Of a DNA stretch of 64,000 nucleotides, positions 25,912-38,872 are shown piece by piece (within the stretch, counting starts at the first letter, position 1; every line of letters starts with the position of its first letter). The stretch is taken from assembly GCA_963855995.1 (NCBI GenBank), contig OY979725.1:12814383-12878382 (forward strand), written 5' to 3'. The notes under the pieces were generated by a model. It saw only the letters and a list, made by a program, of their open reading frames with translations, searched no databases and had not been told where the DNA came from. A program made the translations under genes and the position numbers. This stretch comes from Muricea muricata. Taxonomy: Eukaryota; Cnidaria; Anthozoa; Malacalcyonacea; Plexauridae.

Positions 25912-26917
25912 TGTAAAACCGAGAATAAACCAAAATACTACAAAACAATAATCTTAATCACCTGTACCTTCTTTCCAAGTTCAAAGAAACGTGGCGAAAA
26001 AGAGGAGATGTTTTTCACGCGACAGAAAGCCGCTTTTGAAATTACGCCGGAAATATTTAAGAAATCTGCATAACAAATGTCGATTGTTTTCCCGTTTATC
26101 CAATAAATAAAGCGTTCGTACGGTGTAAAACTCCTCCCTAACGTTCTAAAGGCCTACCAAGACAATTTTCTATACCTTTCACTTACTTTTTCTTGTCCAA
26201 AAGAGGTTTTAATGCTTCTAAAGTTCAAACACTTCCCAAACACGACCGTCCATGTTGGACAAATATTATCGCGCCAAAAAATATAAGACATTTTTATCGA
26301 TACGGTCGATAAGCAAATCCTAATCTAATTTCTAATCCTGATCCAATCCCTAGTCCCCATATATCAATCGTTATTATCGGTGAGAATCAGTAGCGAAGCC
26401 AGCCCGACAATTTGGTCATGCTATGCAAATTTAGATCATTATCATTATTCATTTCTTTAGAAATTCATTCCTTATGAGGTCAAAAACACAGAAAAATTTG
26501 CATTTGCATGATCAAATGTAGGGCTGGCTTCGCTGCCGGTGACAATTTGGATTAGGTTTGTGTGGATTAGGTCAGACAAAGAAAAAAACAGCATAGTCTC
26601 TTACTCAAAATATAAATACAAGTTATTTGGTAGAATGTTTTGTAATTTTCTTCCAACATGATCTCTTGCCACATTAGGATAGGGTTAGAGTTATGGTTGG
26701 GTGGCTTTAAAATTAAGACTTTAATTTGGAGGCTTCTGCAATTTTAAAACGTAGCCTTATTTTAACTGTTTCTTGCACGGCAATCAACAAAATATCAATA
26801 TTGGGCGAGATTTCGTTTTAGTATTTCGTAAAGAAACTTTAACGTCAAATATTCTGGGCAAAGAGTAGAGACTACTACTCTTTGTTCTGGGTGAGCTGTG
26901 CAACAGCTTGCGCGTCC
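25912..26917. other. Divergent intergenic region, DRG2 to CFAP70
   Basis: The region separates two genes transcribed away from each other, so it should contain both promoters. It holds a MITE (26388-26536) and AT-rich DNA. The CFAP70-proximal end becomes GC-richer and carries the motifs listed at 26918-26953. Confidence 0.6.
26388..26536. repeat. MITE, family shared with 10450-10596
   Basis: The inverted ends read CAGTAGCGAAGCCAGCCCGA and, on the right, GGGCTGGCTTCGCTGCCG, with an inner TTTGGTCATGC / GCATGATCAAA pair. The interior contains TTTCTTTAGAAATTCATTCC, like the other copy. It has no coding capacity. Confidence 0.8.
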
Positions 26918-26953
26918 GTTGCTTAGCTACGCTGTGTAATCAAAGATGGCGGC
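26918..26953 (+). promoter_or_regulatory. CFAP70 promoter: RFX X-box-like site and YY1 site
   Basis: On the minus strand 26918-26930 reads GTAGCTAAGCAAC, close to the RFX X-box (GTNRCC, 1-3 spacer, RGYAAC). At 26943-26953 the plus strand reads AAGATGGCGGC, the typical YY1 site found at many metazoan start sites. Both lie within 90 bp of the CFAP70 start codon at 27005. RFX factors control ciliary genes, which agrees with the gene downstream. Binding is inferred. Confidence 0.55.
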
Positions 26954-27004
26954 AGAAATGATCTGAGCTTTAGAAAATACTTTCGATCAATTTACTGCGC
27001 AAAT

Positions 27005-30000
27005 ATGTCGGATGACAGCGAGAAAAAGTCTGCAAGATCTCCAGAAAATGTTAAAATATTAGTTACAAAATGTACAAACTTGGTAAGGTTTAGGTAAATG
27101 TACAAATTATTATATAGAGGGAAACGTTACTGCGCTATTATATGTTTATTTCGGAAATTTACATTTTACCGTACCCTAGTAATCACAAAATACTTACGCC
27201 ATCGCACACTGACGTTATTCGGGTACGGTAAAGTTTAAAGTGCCCATTTCTGTATTTTTCTGCGCTCCACTTCTCTGAAGTATTCATTTTCAGAACGTAA
27301 AACACAATTTGGGACCACCTGCATGGGGGTCCCTATATACGAAGAGACTGCTTATTTTTAAACCCATGTATTTATGTATGTCTACCTTATGTTTGCATGG
27401 TTATATGGAAACAAATGTAGAAAGGGTCAAAGAGTGATACACTGACGTCATTGGTAAGAGTTGAGTATGGTCAAACGCTACTGGGTGAATCCAGTAAGAT
27501 CGAGACAACCAAAGATACGAAAACAGCAGAGTACAATTTTACAACGTCATTTGAATGTTTATTTGATGAACCATATTCATTTGATGGCATCTGTCAAAAA
27601 CCTGTTGTAGGTAAGACTAGTAAGGCTAATCAGTTAGTATATATCGAAATCATTTGTTGTTATTAATGCGCTACTTTGCGGCAAAATCTAGTGCCAGGTT
27701 TAAGTTGAGCAACTGAACATTCAGTTTCTTTATTTGTACAAGTCTGTTATACATAACCAGTCAATGGTTTGCCCAGACAGGAAACATCAGGCATTTTGCA
27801 TTTGGGAAAAAATATAAGTGTCAAATCAGGGGGGGTGGCCAGTATCTCTTTCCTGGTGCAAACTGTTGACTGTTGCATTATGGGCCATTTTGAGGTTCAT
27901 AGCACCCAAAGTGATCTCAGATATGACATGGTGAAAACAATTCATTCAAGATGCACCACAAACCCTATATTTCAAAACACTGCAGAAACCAAAGCTACTG
28001 CCGATCTAGAAAAGGTTCATTTAACAATTAGTTGCCAAAGGCAAGGTAATTACATGCCTATATATTCAATGAGCTGAATGCAAAGTGAATATAGGCTTGT
28101 TATCACCAAGCGTAGGGCAACTAATTGTTTTAGTGTAAATTTCCAGGTGTTTACAAACAATAATCAACTAAACTTTATAAAACTCACTTCAAATATGTTG
28201 CTGTATGAAAACAGCAAAATGCAAAAAGCTATAGTCACTGGCCAGTGACTCTTGACTAATCAGAATGCAGGAAAATCAATAGTTTATACTAAAAGAAATA
28301 TTGATTTTCCAAACAAGCTGGCAGGAAATTTATCTTAAATTTTACTTTAGCTCAGGGTTAATCTTTTGGACAGCCAGGATGTTACATCTCAAATTCTCAA
28401 TTAAAGATGGTTACTTTTATACCATGGTTGATTCATACCCACCTAAGAACATATATAATCATAGAATTTTTTGCCTCCCTCAGTGCTTCAAAATTTTGGC
28501 CAAGGCAGTGCAGATTTTATGCCAAGTATGCCACACAGTTTAGTATCTGTTTGTATGCAATTGCAACATCACAGTCAATAATAGCCGCCATTTTATTTGC
28601 TTGTCCAGGTTGCAAATGTTTTAACTGTATTTCACATTTCTATAAATTTCCTTCTGCCGCCATACAACTCTTTTAAAAAGCGTACGAGTTAATTCTTCAA
28701 CATTCTCTCTCGCCAAATGAAGTTATAGTCGCTGAAGTGTTGCCCAAAGATAAGAAGTCCAAGGAGGAGAAAACATCAATTCTTGGACAGTGTTGTATTG
28801 ATTTGCTTCCACTTTTGAAAGGTATATTTACAACCGCGGGGTCTTCGCGAACGCCGTTCAAATGACGTGAGCTATTTTTCCGACAGGGCCGTCGTAAGTA
28901 GCGCATAATATTCGTATGTTCGTCTTCCGCCCAACTAATTTCTTTAGAATAAGTCGGGCAGAAAACGAATCTATTAATATTCACTCTACCCCGTCCCCAT
29001 ATTCTTCCCCCAATTAACAGTAACGGCCCTGTTGCAGCTAAAATTCAATACCGCTGTAAATCACATAGCTGAGGTTCTAGTTTTCAAACTATCCGGGGGT
29101 AGCATATCCCCGTATCCCCCCCCCCTCCTCTAGATGGCTTGCGCCTTCGACGCATGGCCTCTGGTATAAGTATACTTATAGAGTTCACTGGTTTTAAACA
29201 GACGCCAGTACAAACCTCAAGGCACCCAGCACTGCACTAAAACGAAGCGTATAAGCCGTGCACGCGAAACGTAGCGTATTTCATTGTTTCAGGAATAGCG
29301 AATATAATCAAGCAGAACAAAAAAACGATAAGGTCTAGGCAGAATCTCGCCATGCTACAGCCTTTTATCATTAGTTCATGATTCAAAGTCGATTATAATT
29401 ACTTTCCATGCAGGATTTAAGGAATTTACTGTGACGCAAGCGTTGACTTCAACAACGACTCTTTCAGCCTCAGATTCTTTGGGCTTGGTCATTGCTCAGG
29501 TAGTTACCCTTCATTTTCTTCATCGCGACCGTTTCAGTGAGCGCTTTTAGCGCGATTTGCAATAAAAGTTAACGAATGAGCATCGTGTATTAAGTGTAGG
29601 AAGCGAGTTCTAATTTTAAGTTTGCTGTGCGTGTAAAAATCTCAACGTACCGCGATTTTAACATCATTTTAGTAACTAGCAGACTTGCCAGTATGAATCT
29701 TTCATACTTATAAACAGTTTATTTGTTATAGCAGTTTTTAATCTTGTACATATATAATTATTATATAATGTAATTATTGTTAATGTATTTACAATGATTT
29801 TAATTTTTATTACTTTTCGAGGGCCACAAATTTATTTATATTCTTTAGCTATTATGTATTACCCTCTTTGAATAAAGCGCTTCATTCATTCATTCATTAA
29901 CAGCCCGAACTGGAAGTAACCATCTCAGTGAACGAGCATTTGCTGGCTCCCCAAGAACTTGATGGAAGGTAAAACTGTGAATTTTTCTTCTTTTGCGTTC

Positions 30001-33000
30001 GCAACAAGCAAGCGCAGCTACCTGGTTACAAATCATCCAGTATGATCGAAATACTACTTCATATTTTTCTTTTATTATTTCAGCAACCTTTTCACCGTTC
30101 AAATAGACAGCGCATACTCCGTGCCAGAGTCCTGGCTGAGTGGAGGACAGTCATTCACTTACACTATCACTTTACCAGTCCCAATTACCTCGCAGGTGAT
30201 AAAAATAAAATAAGAGAAAAGATAATACAAACTTGAGATGAAAGCTGCCACTATTTTGGGATCATATGTTTTTGTGTGCTTATGACTGCACTGGCAACAT
30301 TAGTTCATGATGCTAGACGATATGCTCTTGGGGTAAAATTGGTACTAATCACTTCATAATAAGTGCCTTTTAACGCTCATTTTTCAGAAAGAAAATACGG
30401 TTGTTATTCCCAATGGTTTGCTCAGAACACCCGGAGAAAAGGTATTTGTGCTTGCGTAAAGCTTTGTCTGTAGTCTTAGACGAAACCTAACAAAGCTGGG
30501 AAAACCAACTCGATATAATTTATTATGTTTGCTGAATGATAAAGTGAATTTTGCATTTTAATGTCTTCAATTACAAAGGAGGCCAGCCAAAAAAGAAAGT
30601 GGAGCATCGGGCCTGCATCTTCTGGTTTAGATTTATTTATACAGGAAAGGTGCGTTATTATGAACAATAAAATGCTTGTAACTTCTTCGAGTTCTCATAA
30701 TGGTCGTACAGTACCTGAACATCAATCAGATTAATTCATGCGAAAAAAATTTCAATTCGTTTAGTCATGTTGGCGAGGGTTTTTCTGAAGAAGAACATGG
30801 CGATTTGCAAGATATTAATGTACGTTTGAATTTCTTCGATTGTATAAACAAGGCAGGATATCTAAAGAGGAAATAGCTTAGTTAAATGAAGTGAGCTGAG
30901 TTTTGGGGTTGTTTTTGTTTACTTGTATCAGTGATTAGTTTTAGTAGATCTGTGACAACAGGAGCTTGTCATCTTTGTTTTCGGGCAGATTTCGTTCAAA
31001 TTCTAATATGATCGATCTATTTTATTCCATAGGATTTGAACTTCAGACGTCAGGCTCAAGGAGAGAAACCACGGGTTACATGGAACTCTGAGAGACGGTG
31101 CTTTCTGTCCTCAGAGGCTGCGATGAGGTATGGTGATTGCTTTCGACAATGGAGCTCTTTTAATTTGTGACTCACGTTTAGGTGAATACAGTCATGTACT
31201 CCGTTAGACAAAACAAGTCGAATGAGGAAATGCTTCAATTGCTTGCAGAAAGGTTCCCGCACGTTTTCAAAACGAGAAACACTTTTCTTCTAGTCTGCAA
31301 GAAAAAATAGCACATAATCGTATCTGGCCAGTAGAAATCATGAGATTACCCATGCCTTCAATCACCAAAGGAAAAGGGAAACAACAGTCAAGCGATGAGG
31401 ACCAACACGTCACATTCCATGGAGTAGCGTTCGTAAATATGGCGCCTCTGTTATATCCTGGGATCAAGAAGATTCAAGGAGCGTATTTGGTGAAGCCTCA
31501 CATTGATAGCGAGGTTCTTGAGAGGACAAAACGGAAGGGGAATTTATTGGAAGAGGCAGCTCAGATATCCAGTGGGATTAATCGTATGGTGACTCCATCT
31601 GTACCAGCAAAACTGGCTGTCAGTAAGACTGCTGCTAAAGATACCAAGCCAAAGGTTTGTTAGTGTGGTGGTGTGGTGTGGTATGGTATTGTATGGTGTG
31701 GTGTGGTGTGGTACGGTGTGGTATCGTATCGTATCGTGTCGTATTGTATTGTATTGTATTGTATCGTATCGTATCGTATCGTATGCCAGTCTAAATACCA
31801 CCTAGTTTCTTTCCAAACTAGCCCTCAATGTCCACGCTAAAAGCAGAACCAACATCAGAAGGGGAAGTGACGGATGCTGAAGGACAAGTACGTTAAAGAA
31901 ATACACCGACAGATTTTGAAATTTTTCTGCTCTCAATATTTCTGTTGTACATCATTTCATTTTGTTCCAGCAATATGTCGAATCGAGAACGTTCATTACG
32001 TTGAAGATAGAACTAGACAAACCTTTGGTACCTAAAAAACATCCATCCACTCTTGCTAAAAAGTAAGGTGAAATTGTGGCAATACTTTATGCACATTACT
32101 CATCACAATCATTCATTCAGGGCACATTCTCGTAAAAGGGAAATCGTGAGGTCAAAGATATTGAACAATTTCCTTATATACAGCTATACACATTATATTT
32201 TCCTACACATATTAAGTGTGTAGATTTTTATGCACTTTATTCTTTATTAAGAGTGGCCGAAATTATCCCACCACGTCCTGTGTTTTCAAAAAAATCTGGT
32301 GGCGCTAAAAAGGTTTGTTGTCTCACATTTCATAAAGTTCACTCCTCTGAAAAGGGTTTTCTTAGCTATTCGGCCTCGTGTTTTGAATCTTGGTTTTATG
32401 TCCATCGACATTTTACCATTGACAATGGTAAATATGAGACCATACGTTAAAAAAGTAATTTTAAATTACCATGAAGTACTGCCATTTACATTCAAGCATG
32501 ATGCATGAACTATTTCACGCGTTTGTTCACGTTTGAAGCGTAACGTTTCATTATTAAATCGAATACTTTTCCCGGTGGAATCGTCATGTGATCAAAGCAT
32601 GTTTCTCGTGTGTCATCGTATTTAGTTTAATTATCTTATGAATTTACCATCATAGGCTGTGGACGACTACCATGCCCAAATCGTAAATGTTGCCAATCTT
32701 TTGCTGCAGGAATTCAGGTTTGACTTATTATAGGTGAATTAAAGTGGTAGGCACTCATGGTGGTCACCTCATCATTCGAGATAGAGAGGTACCTTGAGAG
32801 AGATCAAAACCAGAGCACCCGCGGAAAAACCCTCAGAGCAACTCCTACTCGCAAGAAAAGGGGAGAGGTACCACGCGCTAAGCGCCAGCGCCACTGATGG
32901 TATAGGCTCTACACATCACCCACGTTCCCTCTGGTGTTATTCACATCCTTGACAGATGCTATTTCTTTCCAGATATTTGAATGGAGCAGATATCGAGACT

Positions 33001-36000
33001 GGTTCTACGGGCCAGACTGACGAGAACATGGAAGCAAGGTACGAAAACACGAATAATTTAACACGTCCTAAGCCTTGAATTTCCTTAATAAAGACTAGCT
33101 TTGCGTTTCAGGAGGAAAGCCTTCCTTTATGAACTGAATACATCAGGAAAGTACTTTGCTTTCAAAGAACAAATGAAGGTGCGATCGAAACATTTCTGTT
33201 GCTTTCCTGAGAAATGGATGATAAAATCATGTTGGCGATAGACTCATGTACTTTAGTGAACATTCATCACATGCAAATTTCGTTTTAGAATTCTGTGATT
33301 AAAATTGTTCGCGAGAAATATTTCCACACATCGTCATTCACGGATCAGAAGGAGCTTCAAGCGTTTCTCAGTGATCTTTACGTCTTTCTCGTTGATGAAA
33401 TGCATAAGGGACTGAACAAGGTGCGTGCGTATTTACTAACGGTACAAATAACTCCCCAGTTTAAGAAAAGCTGCGATTTTCAGGTTTGTTGACACAATTT
33501 CAGGCGTTATCAGTCGACGACGAAGGACACTTTCCTGCATCGGTAGTTGACAATGATATGTTAAAACATTTTGCTAAAGAGGCTGAGGTATATGGGTGTA
33601 CTTAAGTGATTGTTTTTGTGCTGTTCTGTATGGAAATAGACTAAACTGATTGAATATTTTTGTTCATAAAGATTAATAAAAATTACGAACTTGCTGCAAA
33701 GTATTATCAAGAGGTTAGTCGACAAGCTCGCTTGATAAGGTCACTGACGATTGGGAGAGAAAAAATGATATTTTTGCTGCGTTTAGAGATTGGCAAGAAA
33801 TAAGAATGATCCAGAACATTGGTTTGATTATGGAACGTATTGCTTGCTTATTCAAGACATTTCCAAGGTATGTTCAACTTGGCAGTATTGTGTATTGTGT
33901 TCTTCACACTTGATAATCAACGAGGACTTTTGACGCCCTTTTCAGGCCGATGAATGTTTTCGAGAAGTTGTAGCAATAAACCAGAAGCATTTTAAAGGGT
34001 AAGAACGAAGCTTATACCAAGTAATACGAGCGAGCATCGGACTTCAACGACACAACAAAATCAGATTTCAATTCTTTAGAATCTTGTCTGATTGTTTGCT
34101 CGCTTTTGCATGCTAACATTTTTTGTCATGTCTTGAAATATTTTTCGGATATCGAGGTTATCACTCACCAAAATCCTATCATGGAGTGTTTTTTTTTTAC
34201 TTTTTTACTTCAAACTATGTTATTATTTAGTCTTTTACTGAACGGATGCGTGGCGTTGATGCAAGAGAGATACGAAGAAGCGGAGACATTTTTTGAAGAT
34301 GCCACATCTATAGACGAAAAGAGCATACTAGCTTGGACTACTTTAGGTCAGCGGTTACTGTACACGTTGTTTAATTGATGGTTAGACCATAGCGATCTCT
34401 AAAAATATCGACAACTTCAGGTAGCTCTATGTTTATGCGAAGTTAAGATGGCGAAAATGACATTCAACAATTATAAATATCGTGAAAAGTTTCAATGCCA
34501 TCTCCCCCAAGCTATTTTCCTTTGTCAATGACTGTATTGAAAATCAAGCTATAAGTTGGTAAACCAAAACAATTAAATCGAAGTTGAAAACATTAAATCT
34601 CCGAACCGATTCCTGGCAAAATGCCGTCAACACACCGACAAGAAAATAGAACGGGGCTGACACTTGAACGTCACTTCGGCTTATCATTCAAGTTATTACT
34701 CCAGTCAAAAATGGACTATGTTTCACTAGGGAGGAGAAGGGAGAAGGGAGGATTTCGCCTAACCCCAACCCAACCGTAATTACACTATAGAGCGAAAAAT
34801 GAGAGATGAGCTATTATTGTATTGAGTGGTTGTTTATTCTGTTGCCCGCAGAAATCATCATCTTTGAGTAATCCTACATTTGCGAGATTTTCTTTTGTTA
34901 GGTCTGTATTACGACAGTTTTCAAAATGATATTGGTGCTGAACGAGCTTTCCTCGAGGCGACACGAGCAAACACGACATCCATTCCGAAGAAAACGACAT
35001 CAGTTGCCGTGCATGGTGAACAGATATCTGCGGAGAGGAAAGGATCGAGTAAGTAGGTTTTTATTTCATTACATGTATGTTCGGCCTAAACGCACTCTGC
35101 TTCTCACATCATTGAGTGGACAACCAAAGAATGGTGTTTTATATGTATTCACACCGGGTAAGCTAAAAATATGCCTGACCAAGGTGGGAGTCGAACACGC
35201 ACGACCTTTGGAATGCTAGCCCAATGCTCTGCCAACAGAGCTACGCAGTCAGGTCTGTTCAAGCATGTGATATTTTGCGCCAAACCTAATCCAGTTTCTT
35301 CGATGTCAATGTAACCTCAAACGTGATATGCTTTTTATATATTGATATTTTTTCAGCTTGAGTTACAAACTCAGAGTTACACTATATAAAACATGATTCA
35401 TTTTCATCTGAGATCTGAGTGCATAACATCAGTACATAAAAATCATAACCAGAGAATCTATCTCACGATATCATGGTAAAAGATGATGCTCAAAACGTAT
35501 TTGTGGATTTATCATGATTTTAATGTGTTATGAGCCAGGTATGTTTGTCAGCCTGCCAGCGGATATAAACTCGGAGTAACATCTCACAAACAACACTGCT
35601 TCACATTTCTTCACAGTAAACGAGGGCGTGTCGCGAAAAGAAAGCACAGAAATACTGCAAGAAACAACGGTTCAAAAACGAAACAGTTCCATTGTCAAAA
35701 ACCAAAAGAACGCACCTCAGTCGTCAGAACACACCGCAGTCGATGTAAACCCCACTGAATCAGCCACAGAAATGGATGACAAGTTACCAACTGCACCATC
35801 ACCGCCACCTGCGCCACCAATCAGTATATTCCTCCAGGCAGCGGACTTCCTTTTGAATGTGAATGCGTTATCGGTAAGAGGACTATCAGTTTAGAAATTA
35901 TATTTATCAACGCTTGATTGCCTTATATTCATAAGCTTTCAGAATTTTTTTTTAATTCAGTAGTTCCACCATATGGAGATTTTGTACCATATAGAGAGGA

Positions 36001-37617
36001 TGTCCAGCTAAACATTTGCCCTAATTGTGCTTTTGGTTGTGTTGACCTGTTAACCGTTCCGTTATAGAAAGTTCAATGTTTTGATCATCTGTATTTCAGC
36101 TTGCAGAAGGCGCCATAGCCCACGAGTTAGCATGTAGCGGACCTTCAGCGCTGTACCACACTTTGTTGGCAAGACTTCATATTCGAAATAGAAATTACGA
36201 CGAGGCGAAGGAAGACTTGAACGCAGCCTTGAAACTTGACCATCAGGTACGGTATGACTTGAATAAGCTCGAATGCAGCATGCTCGCGGGCTCAACAGTA
36301 GTAGCAAGGGACAATCATGAGTAATGAGGTTCCCTGTTTTAGACCAACAAAGCAGGTCCCTCTTGATCCCTCCCTGTACAAAGCATTGCAATAGCCCGCT
36401 CTTCGTAAGACGGGTGTTTCACTACAATCTCACTTGCAGAGCTCAAACGCTTGGTCATTGTTGGGGCACGTGAACTACCTCACGCAAAGAATGGACCAGG
36501 CACGTCAGTGCTACGAGAGAACGCTGGCGTACGTGGATGAGCCCACGGACATCCATAGCGTACTTCTACGATTGGCAAGGATATACTTGGAAGAGGGCCA
36601 GGTACTCATGAAAACAACACGATGCCTCATTTCAATAGTATAAATACGATCAATGATGTTTTGTTTCGTTATTTAGTTTAAGAAAGCCAAAGAACAGTTT
36701 CTTCTGGCTTGTAAACACAATCCTTCTCCTGTGTCATGGCTCGGAGTGGGGATATCGTGTTACGAGGTAATGGGTACCAGGAGGAGGGGGGTAATTTAGC
36801 CCTTCAAGTGGCGTTTTCCCTAGTGCATCTCACTGGATCGCAAGAGATCATTTTCGAACTGATAAAGCCATTCGGTGGTAAAAGAGTTAGTGTAGGGATT
36901 GTGCATCGACCAAGAAAGTAGTTCATTCAGCTTGCGCATGTATCAATCAATGATAATTAAGCTTCTTGAGTAACAAGCAACGTAGCTGGTAAAGTTGCAA
37001 GTATTTTTGCCATCTTCTGTAGTTGGGATCATTGAAAGAAGCCGAGGATGCTTTGTCTGAGGCAAACATCCTCAACAATACTGATGCCGAAGTTTGGGCT
37101 TATCTCTCTTTGGTTTGCTTGAAGGTGAGGGGAATACATTGATAATGTCAGCCCTGTACCAGCAGTTTGACGTGGAAGGACAGAAAACAGTACATTAATT
37201 TTGAATTGCAAATTCTTGCAGACTGGAAGACAATTAGAAGCAGAACAGTCGTACAAGTATGCGGTTAAAGTAAGTCAAACATTTTCGATATTTTCCTCTG
37301 ACAAATTGTTAATTTTACCAGCTTGTTGCAACTTTTCAAAAAACTTTTTTTGCCAATTGTCGGCTTGTTGATCTAGTCTGTTGCAAGATGTCAAAAGACC
37401 CATTGCAACTTGCGCGATTTTAGCTGCGTACGTTTAACCATAGGATCGAAGCAACTGTAAAGATAGAATCATTTCGGTTTTAAGACAAGACAGTTGTTCC
37501 CTCCTCATCAAACATATGTTTCTATTTTTGTAGTTAAAGCTTCAAAATGAGGACTTATTAAACCAGTTACATGCCATGCAAGAGCAAGTCGGATTTGGTA
37601 ACCCAATTGCTGTTTGA
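27005..37617 (+). CDS. CFAP70: CFAP70 (cilia and flagella associated protein 70; TTC18), 31 exons
   Basis: Exons: 27005-27082, 27421-27610, 28723-28821, 29414-29499, 29904-29968, 30084-30195, 30388-30441, 30579-30649, 30765-30819, 31033-31127, 31294-31654, 31822-31887, 31971-32062, 32252-32312, 32656-32717, 32973-33038, 33112-33178, 33289-33420, 33504-33587, 33672-33713, 33787-33867, 33946-33998, 34231-34346, 34902-35048, 35617-35873, 36100-36246, 36440-36601, 36677-36766, 37023-37124, 37222-37269, 37534-37617. All phases agree and the sum is 3225 nt (1074 residues plus stop), close to the human length. The N-terminal half has family signatures such as [16 protein letters not shown] and EIIPPRP; about 590-604 reads [18 protein letters not shown]-type helices fill about 633-760 and 865-1060, separated by a Ser/Pro linker (exon 25). 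CFAP70 is an axonemal protein linked to outer dynein arms and ciliary beating. Acceptors of exons 3, 8, 14 and 20 end in AAG rather than CAG/TAG. Confidence 0.95.
31661..31788 (+). repeat. Pentanucleotide microsatellite in CFAP70 intron 11
   Basis: A run of five-base units moves from GTGTG/GTATG forms through TATCG to TATTG and back to TATCG. It starts within a few bases of the exon 11 donor (31654), so nearly the whole first half of the 167-bp intron is repeat. Confidence 0.9.
35173..35253 (-). repeat. tRNA-derived SINE head in CFAP70 intron 24
   Basis: On the minus strand a tRNA-like unit reads from CCTGACTGCGTAGCTCTGTTGG (A box) to GTTCGACTCCCACC (B box) and GGTCAGGC, with complementary acceptor ends and an anticodon-like loop CTAGCAT (AGC, alanine type). 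A related degraded copy at 44777-44837 has the same 3' string TGCCTGACCAAGG, so this is a dispersed element rather than a single tRNA gene. The tail continues leftward into the intron. Confidence 0.6.
37310..37420. repeat. CAACTTGTTG/TTGCAAGTTG-rich repeat, CFAP70 last intron
   Basis: Clustered strings such as GCTTGTTGCAACTT, CGGCTTGTTGATC and CATTGCAACTTGC recur here, at 44960-45050 and at 49230-49490. The shared vocabulary suggests an old, diverged, short-period repeat. Confidence 0.5.
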
Positions 37618-38872
37618 ATTCAAGAAGCATTTGGACAGAAATTCTTCAATGTGTTGTATATGGATGTGATTAACCATTGTAAATAGGTGTAACGAAGTTA
37701 TCTTAATTGTTACGTCTTAAAGATTGTTGCATAAACATTGTGCGTACAGTATACGTATTTTTTTGTGACCTTTATACCTGGCTATTTTACCTGATCTATT
37801 TAAGGTTAGAGACTGTTGTGACAAACAAATAACGCACTAGCTGAATGTACAATAGAGGAAAAATTTTCTATACAGGCGCCTACGTCTTTGCTGTGGTTTA
37901 TTCACCTGTAAATATCGCAATGATCCGCTTTGTTTATCTTTTCGTAGTTTTAGGACTTGCTTCATGTATAATCTAATGAATTTCGTCTTCATTTCATTAC
38001 CTTTGGCAAAGACATTTTGAAAAAAATGCACTTACTTTTCCTTGCGTGGTATACACTTGGATGGATGTGGACGAGTCGAATTTTTAATAGTTATACCCAG
38101 TCAGAAACTGAAGAAAGAAGAAAGAGTTGATTATACTGTTGTATATTTTAAGACAAAAATACCCATGACTATGCTGGTGATTTGTCAATTATTAATACGT
38201 TTGGTGAACATTGTTGAAAAAGAAAGCCGATATAACTGACAGAATCCATCAAATAACGATCCAGTATCTTTTTTATTTCAAAATTTAAAGTGTAGAAAAA
38301 ATACAAAAATGCTTACATGATATAACATGAATCCTGCAAAGTTCCAGGATTTACAAAGAGTATTAATTATATACGAGTAACTTACGTCTGGGTTGTATTC
38401 TGTCCGTGCTATGAACAGAGTAACGCAAGACTTATTTATAAACTACGATTGTAACGTAAGCTATCGACTACACGATTATCTGTGATTACATGATTATTAT
38501 CATTACATATTATCACATGATTAGCAATATTCTAGAAGAATTACGTGGAAGAGATATTAACTGAGTTGGTCAATGGAGCACTGACTGGTACATCACGCAA
38601 TTTTGGTGTAACGACGTTTTAATACCGTTCTGTAGAGGAGAGTTGATTGCATGAGGTAGAAGCTAAATATTTTTTACATTTTCAAGCAGGTCACAGTTCA
38701 CTACTTATCACGTTCACTGCAATAATTTTTGGATGAAGTCGAGAAGACATAAAACATCAGCTAAAAGCCATCGACCATCCTTTTAAGAGATTCCACGAAA
38801 TTTGCAACGACAACTAGGCAAAGCTATTTTTAATCAAGCAAAGAAAATGTATCTCGACAGAAATATTTCTGT
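37618..38872. other. Intergenic, CFAP70 to ferritin-like gene
   Basis: CFAP70 (+) and the ferritin-like gene (-) converge here. The DNA is AT-rich without a supportable gene. No clear AATAAA was seen immediately after the CFAP70 stop codon. Confidence 0.6.

Noticed and set aside
25288..25951. Plus-strand frames opposite DRG2
   Set aside because: They are antisense shadows of the strongly conserved DRG2 coding sequence.
35173..35253. Functional tRNA-Ala (AGC) gene on the minus strand
   Set aside because: A degraded relative with the same downstream body occurs at 44777, and it lies inside a CFAP70 intron; treated as a SINE. A covariance-model scan could overturn this.
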